Shown here in pieces: positions 48,201 to 57,100 of a stretch of 64,000 bases of DNA (positions are counted from its first letter, which is position 1; every line of letters begins with the position of its first letter). The position numbers and the translations under genes are program-made. The notes under the pieces were generated by a model, which did not search any database, was not told the origin of the DNA, and saw only the letters and a list, made by a program, of their open reading frames with translations. Source of the DNA: Lumbricus rubellus (lineage: Eukaryota; Annelida; Clitellata; Crassiclitellata; Lumbricidae); NCBI GenBank assembly GCA_945859605.1, contig OX243812.1, forward strand, positions 1,052,501 to 1,116,500. The letters are read 5' to 3'.

Positions 48201-48977
48201 ATGGAAGTCCAAGACCTATCATGGAATGAAGATACATCTAAACGCTTTAACAGTCCTCTCCTACCAAGAAGCATCAGAGGTTTGATCGTCGGTAAGTCTC
48301 AATGCGGCAAAACAATATTACTACTTAATTTATTACTGAGACCTGGTTGGTTAGACTACGATAACCTGCAGATCTTTGGCAAAAGTTTATTTCAATCAGA
48401 ATATAAGATACTTAAGAAAGCATTCGAAGAGAAATTACCAAAGGAAGCAATTATAAGACTTTTTGATAATCGCGATGAGATAATGAAATTAAATGTATCA
48501 CCGACCGCCGTAGTCGAGGAGATGTCTAAAAACATGGCCAAAAAATCGGATATAGAATGCAAGTTCTTTGAAACCTCTGAAGATGTTCCAGATCCACGAG
48601 ACTTAAGTCGAGATAAGAAGAATCTCATGATTTTTGATGATTTACAGTTAGAGCGACAAAATAAATGCGAATCCTATTATATAAGAGGTAGGCATAGTAA
48701 TGTAGATTGCTTTTACCTAGCACAAAATTATTTCAAGCTGCCCAGACAAACTATCAGGGAGAATGCCAATTTTATATGTCTATTCCCTCAAGACCTCAAG
48801 AATATTAATCATATATACAGCGATCATATAGGTGTAGATGATATGACTATTGAAGAATTTCGAAAACTATGCAAAACTGCGTGGGATGAAACGCATGGTT
48901 TTGTGGTTATTGACTTGACTAGTAAAACAAATAAGGGCAGGTACAGATCTGGATTAGATACATTTTACATTAAATAA
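48201..48977 (+). CDS. genome-packaging ATPase (FtsK/HerA, A32-like)
   Basis: 258 residues. P-loop ATPase expected to pump element DNA into capsids. Walker A GLIVGKSQCGKT (residues 27-38) and Walker B NLMIFDDLQL (141-150, Asp146-Asp147), followed about 25 residues later by FYLAQNYFKLP, the sensor-like segment with a polar residue typical of the HerA/FtsK superfamily. Length is close to that of Polinton ATPases. The 20-bp gap with the divergent PLA2-like/integrase unit suggests co-regulation. Frame intact with both key motifs, so probably functional. Confidence 0.95.
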   Translation: MEVQDLSWNEDTSKRFNSPLLPRSIRGLIVGKSQCGKTILLLNLLLRPGWLDYDNLQIFGKSLFQSEYKILKKAFEEKLPKEAIIRLFDNRDEIMKLNVSPTAVVEEMSKNMAKKSDIECKFFETSEDVPDPRDLSRDKKNLMIFDDLQLERQNKCESYYIRGRHSNVDCFYLAQNYFKLPRQTIRENANFICLFPQDLKNINHIYSDHIGVDDMTIEEFRKLCKTAWDETHGFVVIDLTSKTNKGRYRSGLDTFYIK

Positions 48978-49043
48978 AAACAATAATAAAATGATAACAA
49001 AATTTAAGATTTTATATTCTAGGTTTAAAAATAGCTATCTAAA

Positions 49044-49817
49044 ATGGAAACCCTTCTTGACGAAATTTTATCTAATACTCAAACGATTGCACGCAACACA
49101 GAAGCTAAAGAATCCTTTTGCATTTTGTTGAGCGAAAGGAACACACGAATTCGAACGAAATTTAATCCACTAATCGAACTGGACAAAAGTAAAACGTATG
49201 AAATGGCTCTTGTCAATCTTGAAACTTACTACAGTTTTCCTAATATAGATGAAACAAATAATAAATTCGTATATTCGTCAGATAACGGTGTAACATGGGA
49301 AGATTTAGACATTCCAACCGGTTGCTATGAAATCGAAGACTTAAACGATTACATACAGAGAATTCTAAAAGAAGAAGGTCATGGACAATGTATAAAGTTG
49401 CAACCAAATAACAATACTTTGAAGGCTGTTTTGGAAATTGATGAGAACTATAAAGTTGATTTTACAGTACCAAATTCAATTAGTACCGTTCTAGGATTTC
49501 AGAGTCGTGTATACTCCGAAGGATATAACGAATCCGAGCACATAGTCGATATAAACAGCGTGAATAGTTTACGAGTTACGAGTGATGTAATAGGATCATC
49601 GTATGCCAACGGAACTACGGAGAACATAATTTATTCTTTCTTTCCATCGGTCGGGCCTGGTTACAAGATAATCGAATCTCCTCACAATCTCGTATATCTT
49701 CCAATAACGCTATACTCTATTTCATCGATGGAAACAAAACTAATAGACCAAAATGGAAAACTAATTAATTTAAGAGGTGAGGAATTGTCGATACGATTTC
49801 ACATAAGAGAGGTTTAA
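49044..49817 (+). CDS. penton-like minor capsid protein
   Basis: 257 residues. Matches the Polinton/adintovirus protein that forms the five-fold vertices of the capsid. Recognisable segments: RTKFNPLIELDKSKTYEMAL, VNLETYYSFPNIDETNNKF, and IPTGCYEIEDLNDYI about residues 90-105. The C-terminal half alternates beta-rich segments (NLVYLPITLYSISSMETKL) and ends with LSIRFHIREV, fitting a jelly-roll fold. It lies between the ATPase and the pX-like gene, as usual for these elements. Start ATG follows TATCTAAA. Frame intact. The vertex role is inferred from family and gene order. Confidence 0.82.
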   Translation: METLLDEILSNTQTIARNTEAKESFCILLSERNTRIRTKFNPLIELDKSKTYEMALVNLETYYSFPNIDETNNKFVYSSDNGVTWEDLDIPTGCYEIEDLNDYIQRILKEEGHGQCIKLQPNNNTLKAVLEIDENYKVDFTVPNSISTVLGFQSRVYSEGYNESEHIVDINSVNSLRVTSDVIGSSYANGTTENIIYSFFPSVGPGYKIIESPHNLVYLPITLYSISSMETKLIDQNGKLINLRGEELSIRFHIREV

Positions 49818-49841
49818 TTTAAAGTTTATATTTAATATAAG

Positions 49842-50480
49842 ATGAGCGCTTACGCTAAGGTCAAAGTTAATATTTCTGAAGGGCAAAAAGAGAAGATTAA
49901 GCGAGCTGTTCAAGTCGGAACTGGGGTGAGTATAAGACTTTCTCATGAAGATATAACTGGTGAGCATGTATTAGCTCTAAACCAGAGGCAAATTAACAAG
50001 TTAACTAAAGCGTATCAGAATGGAACTGGTGTGACAATTAAAATGGGTAAAAAGCAATTAGAAGACAATGCGAGAGTCGAAGGCGGATTTATTGGCGCTA
50101 TTCTACCGTTCTTAGCAACAGCCGGAAAGTTTCTTCTGTCTAGTGTTCTTCCGAGTTTAGCCACAGGAGCCTTAACAGGATTGGGTTCTGCAGCTGGTTC
50201 CAAAATTGTCGATAAAATAAGTGGATCTTCGATCTCACATCCGATAAGTAGATCTTCGATAAGTGGATCTGGCGTGCTGTACGTTAAGAAAGGAGGAATA
50301 TGCTGTAAGATAGTGCCTGCTGGGGAAGGTCTTTTTCTATCTCCGTGGAAAAAGGGTATTTCGATATCAGGTTCCGGTCTGTTTATGAAAAGAGGAACAG
50401 GATATGTCAGCGGTGAAGGTCTTATACTTGGTCCCAATTCACCATTTAAAAATATTCCTATTCTTGGAATGTTACTTTAA
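49842..50480 (+). CDS. pX-like core/virion-associated protein
   Basis: 212 residues. The N-terminal half has two copies of a basic segment (EKIKRAVQVGTGVSIRLS, then INKLTKAYQNGTGVTIKM), a hydrophobic, small-residue-rich stretch about 81-120 (GGFIGAILPFLATAGKFLLS, then SVLPSLATGALTGLGSAAGS), and a glycine/serine-rich C terminus with LYVKKGG and GLFLSPWKKG. This pattern is recurrent in adintoviruses, where it has been compared with adenovirus pX/core proteins. The DNA for residues about 126-143 shares a 24-bp motif with the intergenic region at 54032-54080. Role in genome condensation or membrane interaction is inference. Confidence 0.7.
   Translation: MSAYAKVKVNISEGQKEKIKRAVQVGTGVSIRLSHEDITGEHVLALNQRQINKLTKAYQNGTGVTIKMGKKQLEDNARVEGGFIGAILPFLATAGKFLLSSVLPSLATGALTGLGSAAGSKIVDKISGSSISHPISRSSISGSGVLYVKKGGICCKIVPAGEGLFLSPWKKGISISGSGLFMKRGTGYVSGEGLILGPNSPFKNIPILGMLL
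50217..50270 (+). repeat. ATAAGTGGATCTTCGATCTC motif inside the pX-like gene
   Basis: One full and two partial copies of the 24-bp unit that is tandemly duplicated at 54032-54080. In this gene it encodes an Ile-Ser-Gly-Ser-Ser-Ile-Ser repeat. Confidence 0.85.
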
Positions 50481-50496
50481 ACAATCTCTTTTATAA

Positions 50497-50883
50497 ATGT
50501 CTGGATACGGTCACCCAATACACAAATTTATCACCAAACGGAAGCCTCGTGTGAGTACAATAATTTGGTTGCCTAAAGTGGTCACTCACGCTCCTGCAAG
50601 ACAACGAGCAGGCGATAGATATGAGATTTTTGCTCAGCAAGCGATAACGATTGAACCAAAGACAAATATTACAGTAGAAGTAGGCCTTGGAGTCCGAATG
50701 ACCAGTGGAATGTGTCTAGTCTCTCTTAGACAGAAGTTGAAACAACTCAGACTGAGTCTTCAAGATGGTACTGTCCTAGAGGACGCAGAGGATATAATAA
50801 TTACAATTCAAAACAACTCAGATTCACCAGTTACTATAAATGAAAAAGACTCAATTTGTTATGTTAATTACTACGATGCATAA
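50497..50883 (+). CDS. dUTPase-fold protein lacking the catalytic motifs
   Basis: 128 residues. From about residue 35 the pattern follows a trimeric dUTPase: RAGDRYEIFAQQAITIEP at the position of motif 1, VEVGLGVRMTSGMCLVSL as the next strands, DGTVLEDAEDIIITIQNNSD at the motif 3 position and VTINEKDSICYVNYY in place of the QLV strand. The catalytic Asp of motif 3, the Arg-Ser-Gly of motif 2 and the C-terminal glycine-rich lid are absent, so it is unlikely to hydrolyse dUTP. A virion or regulatory role for the fold is possible; adenovirus E4orf1 is a known precedent of a dUTPase-derived non-enzyme. It could instead be an unrelated beta-barrel. Confidence 0.55.
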   Translation: MSGYGHPIHKFITKRKPRVSTIIWLPKVVTHAPARQRAGDRYEIFAQQAITIEPKTNITVEVGLGVRMTSGMCLVSLRQKLKQLRLSLQDGTVLEDAEDIIITIQNNSDSPVTINEKDSICYVNYYDA

Positions 50884-50962
50884 ATTGTACGTTTTATGTT
50901 TACGTTTTATGTTTACGTTTTACGTTTACGTTTTACGTTACGTTTTAAACATTATAATAAAA
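50884..50962 (+). repeat. TTTACGTTTTAYG repeat between Polinton genes
   Basis: Six or so units of ACGTTTTATGTTT and ACGTTTTACGTTT fill the gap before the next gene, ending in an A-rich stretch that leads to the start codon at 50964. Confidence 0.85.
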
Positions 50963-50963
50963 A

Positions 50964-51861
50964 ATGTCGCTACTGAAAATTAGCGATCCTGCAAAAAGAG
51001 ATTTTATTATCGAAGAGTTTTTAAAAACGAAAAAAATATTAAACAAAACTTTCTCTCAGAGAGAATAGACGATCTTGGACTTCAACGAGAATTAACGAAA
51101 ATCTACAAACCAATAGTCGACTCTCAATCAGCAATTTCAAAAGAACAAAACGCTTTGCTGTCGACAATAAAGGATAATTCTGCAGCAACATCACTGGCTC
51201 TAAAATCACTTCCAGATTCGTTGAAAACCATTCAATTTCCTCAGTATCCGTCTATAGAGGCGTTCGATGACGATGACCCAGTAGAAGACATTAGAAGGTT
51301 AGAATTAGGAAATATTGCAGTTGAATACCTTAAAAATATGCTTCTGATAAAAGACTTGTGGACACAACATTCGGATTAAGATCAAGAGATGGAAAATTCT
51401 ACATCGGTGACAGCGAAGCCTCAATCCAAGGAAATGATATTACAGTTGGAACCACAACTTATCAAGGAACTCCAGGATTATGGGAATTGTTAACGTTAGC
51501 TAGTCCAAACAGTTCAATTTATGATAATCGTGATCTCGAAGAATACGCCGAGATTCTAATTAAAACGAATGCCATGAGTCAGCCAAATAAACCAAACAAA
51601 CCTAAATCGTCTAGAAGTGTAAAATATGCAAAGATAATAAAACCCATATGGGACGATTACATAAAGTTAAGAGGTAAAACAGGAAGCGGAATAATTACCA
51701 TTCCTTCAGATCCTAACGAATTAGTAAAACAATTAGAGTTGCGAATATATAGCTACAAAGCGGGAAATACAGGAGTAAGAAATGAAATTGTAGGTATGAC
51801 GGATGAGTTACTGAGACAGGGAGTGATATCCAAAGATGAATATAAAAAATTGATGATCTAA
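50964..51861 (+). pseudogene. conserved Polinton protein of unknown function, two frame breaks
   Basis: Corresponds to an uncharacterised protein of about 290-300 residues found in many cnidarian and other invertebrate Polintons. Three frames are needed. The first (50964 to near 51036) begins SLLKISDPAKRDFIIEEFL. The second (to 51379) contains LGLQRELTKIYKPIVDSQSA and FPQYPSIEAFDDDDP. The third (from about 51358) contains TFGLRSRDGKFYIG, QGTPGLWELLTLASPN, PKSSRSVKYAKII and GVISKDEYKKLMI. The first break falls at a run of seven A (51030-51036), the second within about 51340-51360. Both move the frame by -1. They may be decay or homopolymer sequencing errors. Gene order suggests a virion protein; function unknown. 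Confidence 0.75.
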
Positions 51862-51900
51862 TTTAAAAATTGATGATCTAATTTAAAAATTGATGATATA
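51845..51900 (+). repeat. 21-bp repeat across the stop codon
   Basis: AAAAATTGATGATCTAATTT is present 2.7 times: the first copy ends the preceding gene (stop TAA at 51859-51861) and the last leads to the next start at 51904. Confidence 0.85.
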
Positions 51901-51903
51901 GAA

Positions 51904-52260
51904 ATGCTGGTCCTTGCGAGAAGAAGTTATAAAAAAGTACACGTTGTCGGTGGAGCAGGAATATTCGATTCCATTGCAGGATTTCTCAAGAGGCTACTGA
52001 CATCGAATGCAGCCAAACAAATTGCGAGCACAGCTGTCAAAGAGATTGGGGGTGTTGCTAAGGATAAGGCGATCGATGTTGGAAAACGATTACTCAATAA
52101 GATACTCCCTAAAGCTCCCGTTCAGCAGCCGATAACTCAGGAAACTAAAGTCATTCTAGCTAGATTACTAGGATCGAATCCAGAAATGACGGGTGGAGCT
52201 ATTAGAATTCAAGATCTCGTAAAACGTTTAAACGGAGGTGGTTTGAAAATGGCAGTTTAA
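51904..52260 (+). CDS. small hydrophobic/amphipathic virion-type protein
   Basis: 118 residues, no confident family. GGAGIFDSIAGFLKRLLTSN near the N terminus (about 17-36) can form an amphipathic helix. A basic, alanine-rich helix follows (AVKEIGGVAKDKAIDVGKRL), then a conserved-looking C terminus (ETKVILARLLGSNPEMTGGA and IRIQDLVKRLNGGG). Its position just before the major capsid gene and this profile recall small pVI-like membrane-active minor proteins of adenovirus-like elements, but the assignment is by analogy only. A Met-Leu-Val start follows GATATAGAA. Confidence 0.6.
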   Translation: MLVLARRSYKKVHVVGGAGIFDSIAGFLKRLLTSNAAKQIASTAVKEIGGVAKDKAIDVGKRLLNKILPKAPVQQPITQETKVILARLLGSNPEMTGGAIRIQDLVKRLNGGGLKMAV

Positions 52261-52351
52261 ATTTATTTTGCTTAAGTTTATTTTCTTATTTAGGTGTAAA
52301 AATTTATTTTCTTATTTAGGTCTAAAAATTTATTTTCTTATTTAAAAATAT
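52261..52351 (+). repeat. AAATTTATTTTCTTATTTAGGT repeat before the capsid gene
   Basis: About three units of TTTATTTTCTTATTTAGGTNTAAAAA fill the intergenic gap and end in a TATATGTATAATAAA promoter-like stretch. Confidence 0.85.
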
Positions 52352-53662
52352 ATGTATAATAAAATGCAATCCGATATTCTAAGATTCACAGAGCAACCAT
52401 TGATCGATGAAGGTATCGAGCGATACGAATGGCACGAGTACGAACCTGTAGCGAGAACTAACCTTAACAGTTCTGGTGAAATAAGAATAAATATTGAATT
52501 ACAAGACTTATACAGTCACCCAGCAGAGTCATATCTACAATTCGAAGGAAGACTAATTAAAGCTGACGACACCGCATACGTTAATGCCGATTTAGTCGCT
52601 CTTACGAATAATGGGCTTATGTATCTATTCAGTCAAATATCCTATCAGTTATCTAATCAAGAAATCGAAACGCTATTTCATCCGGGTCAAGCTACAACGA
52701 TGCTCGGTTTACTTACGTATCCAAACGATTTTCAGTTGACTCAAGGCTTAAATCAGCTGTGGTATAAAGACACTGGAGCGACTGCTGTTATTGCGGACAA
52801 CCCCGGCTTTGCCACTAGACAAAGCTTTCTCATTCGCAAACCAAACACTAAAGGAATGTTCAGCTTTATTGTTCCGTTGAAACATATTTTTGGGTTTTGC
52901 GACGATTACGACAAGATTATTTACGGTTTTAAACAGACGCTGACATTAGTTCGTAAAGCCGACGATGATGCAATATTCCGAGATAACGCTGCAGCTGCTG
53001 GAAAAGTTGCGATAAACAAAATTTCATGGTTTATTCCACACGTTATTCCTTCCGATATGGAACGAATGCAGTTGTATAAGACGATTGAATCGAAATTAAC
53101 GTTGCCAGTTGCGTATAGAGCTCGTCAATGCGACACAATAACGGTTCCTCAGTCGACAAGTTTCAGTTGGCGTCTTAGCGTAAAAACATCACCTGAGAAA
53201 CCTAGATATATCATCGTAGGATTTCAGACGGACCGTAGCGGTAATCAGGAAAGTAATCCGTCGCTATTTAATCACTGCGATCTCAAGAACATATATGTGA
53301 TGATGAATCAAGAAAGATATCCAGCTGTCGATCATAACCTGTCGTTTCCTAATCAACAATTCTCCAGAGCGTACAGAGACGCGTCCTCCTTTAGTCAAAA
53401 ATTCTATGGTATGGATAAGTTGATTACGCAAGGAAATATAACACCTATAGATTATAAAGAATTATATCCGCTGTTCGTGTTCGATGTAAGCAAACAATCC
53501 GAGCGTTTGAAATCTTCAGTCGTCGATATTCAGATTAAGGCTCTTTTCAATGCAGCAGTGCCAGCCGACACCGAAGCGTATGCTGTCGTAATTTCAGATA
53601 GGTTGCTGCAGTTCCAATCGGATGGACAGAAAATGAGTGTAGTGTACGGAAAATTGATTTAA
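52352..53662 (+). CDS. major capsid protein (double jelly roll, hexon-like)
   Basis: 436 residues. Main capsid building block, recognised by its length and order next to minor capsid genes and by segments typical of Polinton/adintovirus capsids: ERYEWHEYEPVARTNLNSSG, EIRINIELQDLYSHPAESYL, GLMYLFSQISYQLSNQEIE, then FSFIVPLKHIFGFCDDYDKI and KISWFIPHVIPSD, and later RQCDTITVPQSTSFSWRLSV. The second Met (52364), four codons in, is the likelier start because it follows TATAATAAA, the motif seen before other genes of the element; that would give 432 residues. Frame intact. The two jelly rolls cannot be delimited from sequence alone. Confidence 0.93.
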   Translation: MYNKMQSDILRFTEQPLIDEGIERYEWHEYEPVARTNLNSSGEIRINIELQDLYSHPAESYLQFEGRLIKADDTAYVNADLVALTNNGLMYLFSQISYQLSNQEIETLFHPGQATTMLGLLTYPNDFQLTQGLNQLWYKDTGATAVIADNPGFATRQSFLIRKPNTKGMFSFIVPLKHIFGFCDDYDKIIYGFKQTLTLVRKADDDAIFRDNAAAAGKVAINKISWFIPHVIPSDMERMQLYKTIESKLTLPVAYRARQCDTITVPQSTSFSWRLSVKTSPEKPRYIIVGFQTDRSGNQESNPSLFNHCDLKNIYVMMNQERYPAVDHNLSFPNQQFSRAYRDASSFSQKFYGMDKLITQGNITPIDYKELYPLFVFDVSKQSERLKSSVVDIQIKALFNAAVPADTEAYAVVISDRLLQFQSDGQKMSVVYGKLI

Positions 53663-53678
53663 AGAATACTTATATATT

Positions 53679-54008
53679 ATGAAGCTACCAGAGCTTAGAA
53701 TGTTGGCCAAGCATAACAATGTTACAGGCACTTCACATCTCAACAAACCTCAAATGATAGCTGTACTGATTGAAAAGAATATTCTTCCGACGGACTACAA
53801 GTCTGTGTCATATCGACATGACACGTTGAGTAGTATCAGGAAACAACCGAGAAGAGTAGATATTATAGATCGAGAGACTGGCGTTGTTACCTCGTATCCA
53901 TCGATGTATAAAGCTGCTAAGGCCTATGGTCAGAGTGCTGGTATAATAGCTTATCATAACGGAAATGTCTGGAGAGATAGATACGAAATTAAAGTGTTTG
54001 AGAGATAG
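53679..54008 (+). CDS. SAP-like plus NUMOD1-like DNA-binding protein
   Basis: 109 residues. The N-terminal part (KLPELRMLAKHNNVTGTSHL, KPQMIAVLIEKNI) fits a SAP/LEM-type helix-extended-loop-helix DNA-binding motif. The C-terminal half (VDIIDRETGVVTSYPSMYKA, AKAYGQSAGIIAYHNGN, WRDRYEIKVFE) fits a NUMOD1-type helix-turn-helix, a module usually attached to homing nucleases to read specific DNA. No nuclease domain is fused here, but an HNH gene lies 3.8 kb downstream in the same element. Possible roles are promoter control, genome packaging or partner of the HNH protein; none is shown. It starts 16 bp after the capsid stop, after TTATATATT. Confidence 0.7.
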   Translation: MKLPELRMLAKHNNVTGTSHLNKPQMIAVLIEKNILPTDYKSVSYRHDTLSSIRKQPRRVDIIDRETGVVTSYPSMYKAAKAYGQSAGIIAYHNGNVWRDRYEIKVFER

Positions 54009-54031
54009 AATGATTTGCAATTAAAGTGTTC

Positions 54032-54080
54032 GATAAGTGGATCTTCGATCTCACAGATAAGTGGATCTTCGATCTCACAT
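54032..54080 (+). repeat. 24-bp tandem duplication upstream of polymerase B
   Basis: GATAAGTGGATCTTCGATCT-CACA occurs twice head to tail (54032-54055 and 54056-54079). The same unit is found in the coding sequence of the pX-like gene at 50217-50240. It ends 30 bp before the polymerase start. Confidence 0.9.
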
Positions 54081-54109
54081 GTATTAATATTTTTGCGTGG
54101 TAAGATAAA

Positions 54110-57100
54110 ATGGATTTAAAGAAAAGTAGTTTAAGAAACATGAACCATGTTGAACACTTGCTCGACTCGCCGGTTCCTGACATTAAGATTCCTACGCTTA
54201 CACCCACACCTGGTAAGTACAAACCAGTAGCGCCTAAGAGAAAATACAAAAATAGGGTTAGGACAAAAATAAATGAATTTGCGGATTGGCTACTTAGTTA
54301 TGTGCCTGAACGAGATAATAAAGTCGTAAATGAAAAACTAGAATCGTTGAAGTCAACTGTTTCCAGGATATTCGATAAAACTAAAATTCGGGAAACAGCG
54401 TCGGCTATTAAAGGATTCACCAAGCAGTATAGAATAGATGGAATTAATGGAATGGATGCCTCGTCGTTTCTTGATTTCGTCAGACCGCAGGTAGTTAATC
54501 TGTTGTCGAGTAATCGCCAGACAAAGACTAATTTAGTTCTTACTTGTACTATGGAACGAGTAGATATGAAATCTGGAATAGTGACTTCTGAGGATATACC
54601 ATTCGTTTCCAGGGCAGAAGTTATTTTAGAAGCAACCGACTTGAATGAAATATACAGCAGAAAAAAAGACAAAATCATGGAGTCTATTGCTAGTTTTCAG
54701 ATGCAAGGAAGTAATTGGAGATTTAAAGCCGTTGTAAAATTAGATATAAATACGGTAAAATATACACCCTTAAGAGGTAGTTCTTACATTCCTCTACCCA
54801 GCTTCTTAGCTAATAAAAAGGCAATCATCAACATGAAAAACCACGACGAAGAATGTTTCAAATGGTGTATCACTAGAGCTTTGAATCCGGTGGATGACCA
54901 TCCGGAAAAAATAACGAAAGCTTTGAAAGAACAATCGAAAAAACTTAATTGGAGTGGTATTGAGTTTCCGGTAGCGACTGATGCTAATGTGATAGGTAAA
55001 TTTGAGAGAAATAATAATATTAGTGTTAATATATTTGGTTACGAAAAACATGTCTATCCGCTTTATCTGTCTAACTGTGAAAGCAATATTTGTGTAGATC
55101 TATTGCTTATTTCCAACGGAGAACGGAAACATTATTGCTGGATAAAGAATTTTAACCGATTGATGACGTTCCGAACAGCAAATTCGCATTATTCAGCGCA
55201 CTATTGTAAAAGGTGTATGAATGGTTTCACAACGACAGAAGCGCTTAACAACCATAATGAGTACTGCAAACACCATAACGCACAAAAAATAGAAATGCCA
55301 GAAAAAGGAACTATGTTAAGTTTTAAAAATTATAACAATTCTATGAGGGTTCCGTTTATAGTCTACGCAGATTTTGAGTCTTTTGTAAAACCGATCGATA
55401 CATGCCAACCAAATCCAGAGTTGTCGTACACTAATAAATATCAAAAGCATATTCCTAGCTCCTTTTGTTACCACATAAAATGTTTCGACGATAGTGTATA
55501 TTCTCAAGATCCTGTGACGTTTACGGCTGAAAGCGAAGATGATGATGTTGGTCAAATATTTGTAGATAAACTAGAAGAGAATATAAAACAAATATATAAT
55601 CAATTTAAATTCCCTAAGAAGATGATATTTACAGAAGAGGACAAGAAGTGTTTTGATGGAGCTACTATATGCCATATCTGTGAAAAACCGTTGGGCGAAG
55701 ACCGAGTGAGAGATCACTGTCATCTTAGCGGTAAATTTAGAGGGGCTGCTCATAACATTTGTAATGTAAACTATAAAGTCCCCAAGTTTTTCCCTGTAGT
55801 GTTTCATAATCTTTCCGGGTACGATTGTCATCTGTTCATTAAGAAACTGAGAGGTAATAATGGAGAGAAAATTAATTGCATACCTAATAACGAGGAAAAG
55901 TATATATCTTTTAGCAGAGAGGTCGTTGTTGATAAGTTTGTAAATAAAGAGGGAAAAGAGATTACCGTCAAGCGACAACTGCGTTTTATCGACAGTTTTA
56001 AATTTATGGCTTCTAGTCTTGATGCTTTATCGAGGAACCTAAGCAAAGACCAGTGTAAAAATATTGGGAAACGATATACTGGAAAGAAGCTCGATCTTTT
56101 GCTGAGAAAAGGCATATATCCTTATGACTACGTCGATTCATTTACTACCTTTAATGAAACCGAACTACCACCAAAATCCGCATTCTATTCTAAGCTAAAT
56201 GATTCGAATATTAGCGATGAAGACTACGAGCATGCAAAAACGGTATGGAAGGAATTTGGATGCAAAACATTCAGAGAATATCACGATTTATACAACGTTT
56301 CGGATGTTCTGTTACTTGCCGATGTTTTCGAAAACTTTAGAGATGTGTGTATGAAGAACTATACGCTTGACCCTGCATGGTATTTTACATCTCCTGGTTT
56401 AGCCTGGGATGCCGCTTTAAAATTGACAGGCGTGAAATTGGAGTTATTGAATGATTATGATATGATTCTGATGCTTAGGCAAGGGATGAGAGGAGGAGTG
56501 AGCACAATATCAAATCGTTACGGGAAAGCGAATAATAAATATATGAGCGATTTCAATAGTAACGAAAATTCTACATTTATTACTTACCTGGATGCGAATA
56601 ATCTATATGGATGGGCTATGATCAAAAATTTACCTACTCACGGGTTCAAATGGATGAACGAAGATGAATTAAATAATTGGAGAAGTATTCCATGCATATT
56701 GGAAGTGAATTTGGAATACCCTAAAGAGTTACACGACCTGCATAACGACTTTCCGTTAGCCCCCGAAAGCATTGAGATTAACAAAGTCAAAAAGTTAATT
56801 CCAAACTTAAACGATAAGAAGAAGTATGTGATACACTACGATAATCTGAAGCTGTATGAGAGCTTGGGTTTGAAAATAACAAAAGTGCATAGAGGTGTAC
56901 TATTCGAAGAAAGTGATTGGTTGAAAAAGTATATCGATTTAAATACAGCTCTTAGAACGAAAGCTACTAATGACTTTGAGAAAGACTTTTTCAAGTTAAT
57001 GAATAACAGTGTCTTTGGAAAAACTTGTGAGAACATTGAAAATCGTGTTGATGTAGAGTTAGTGTGTCAAGAGGAGAGGGCTATTGAACTAGCCGCTAAA

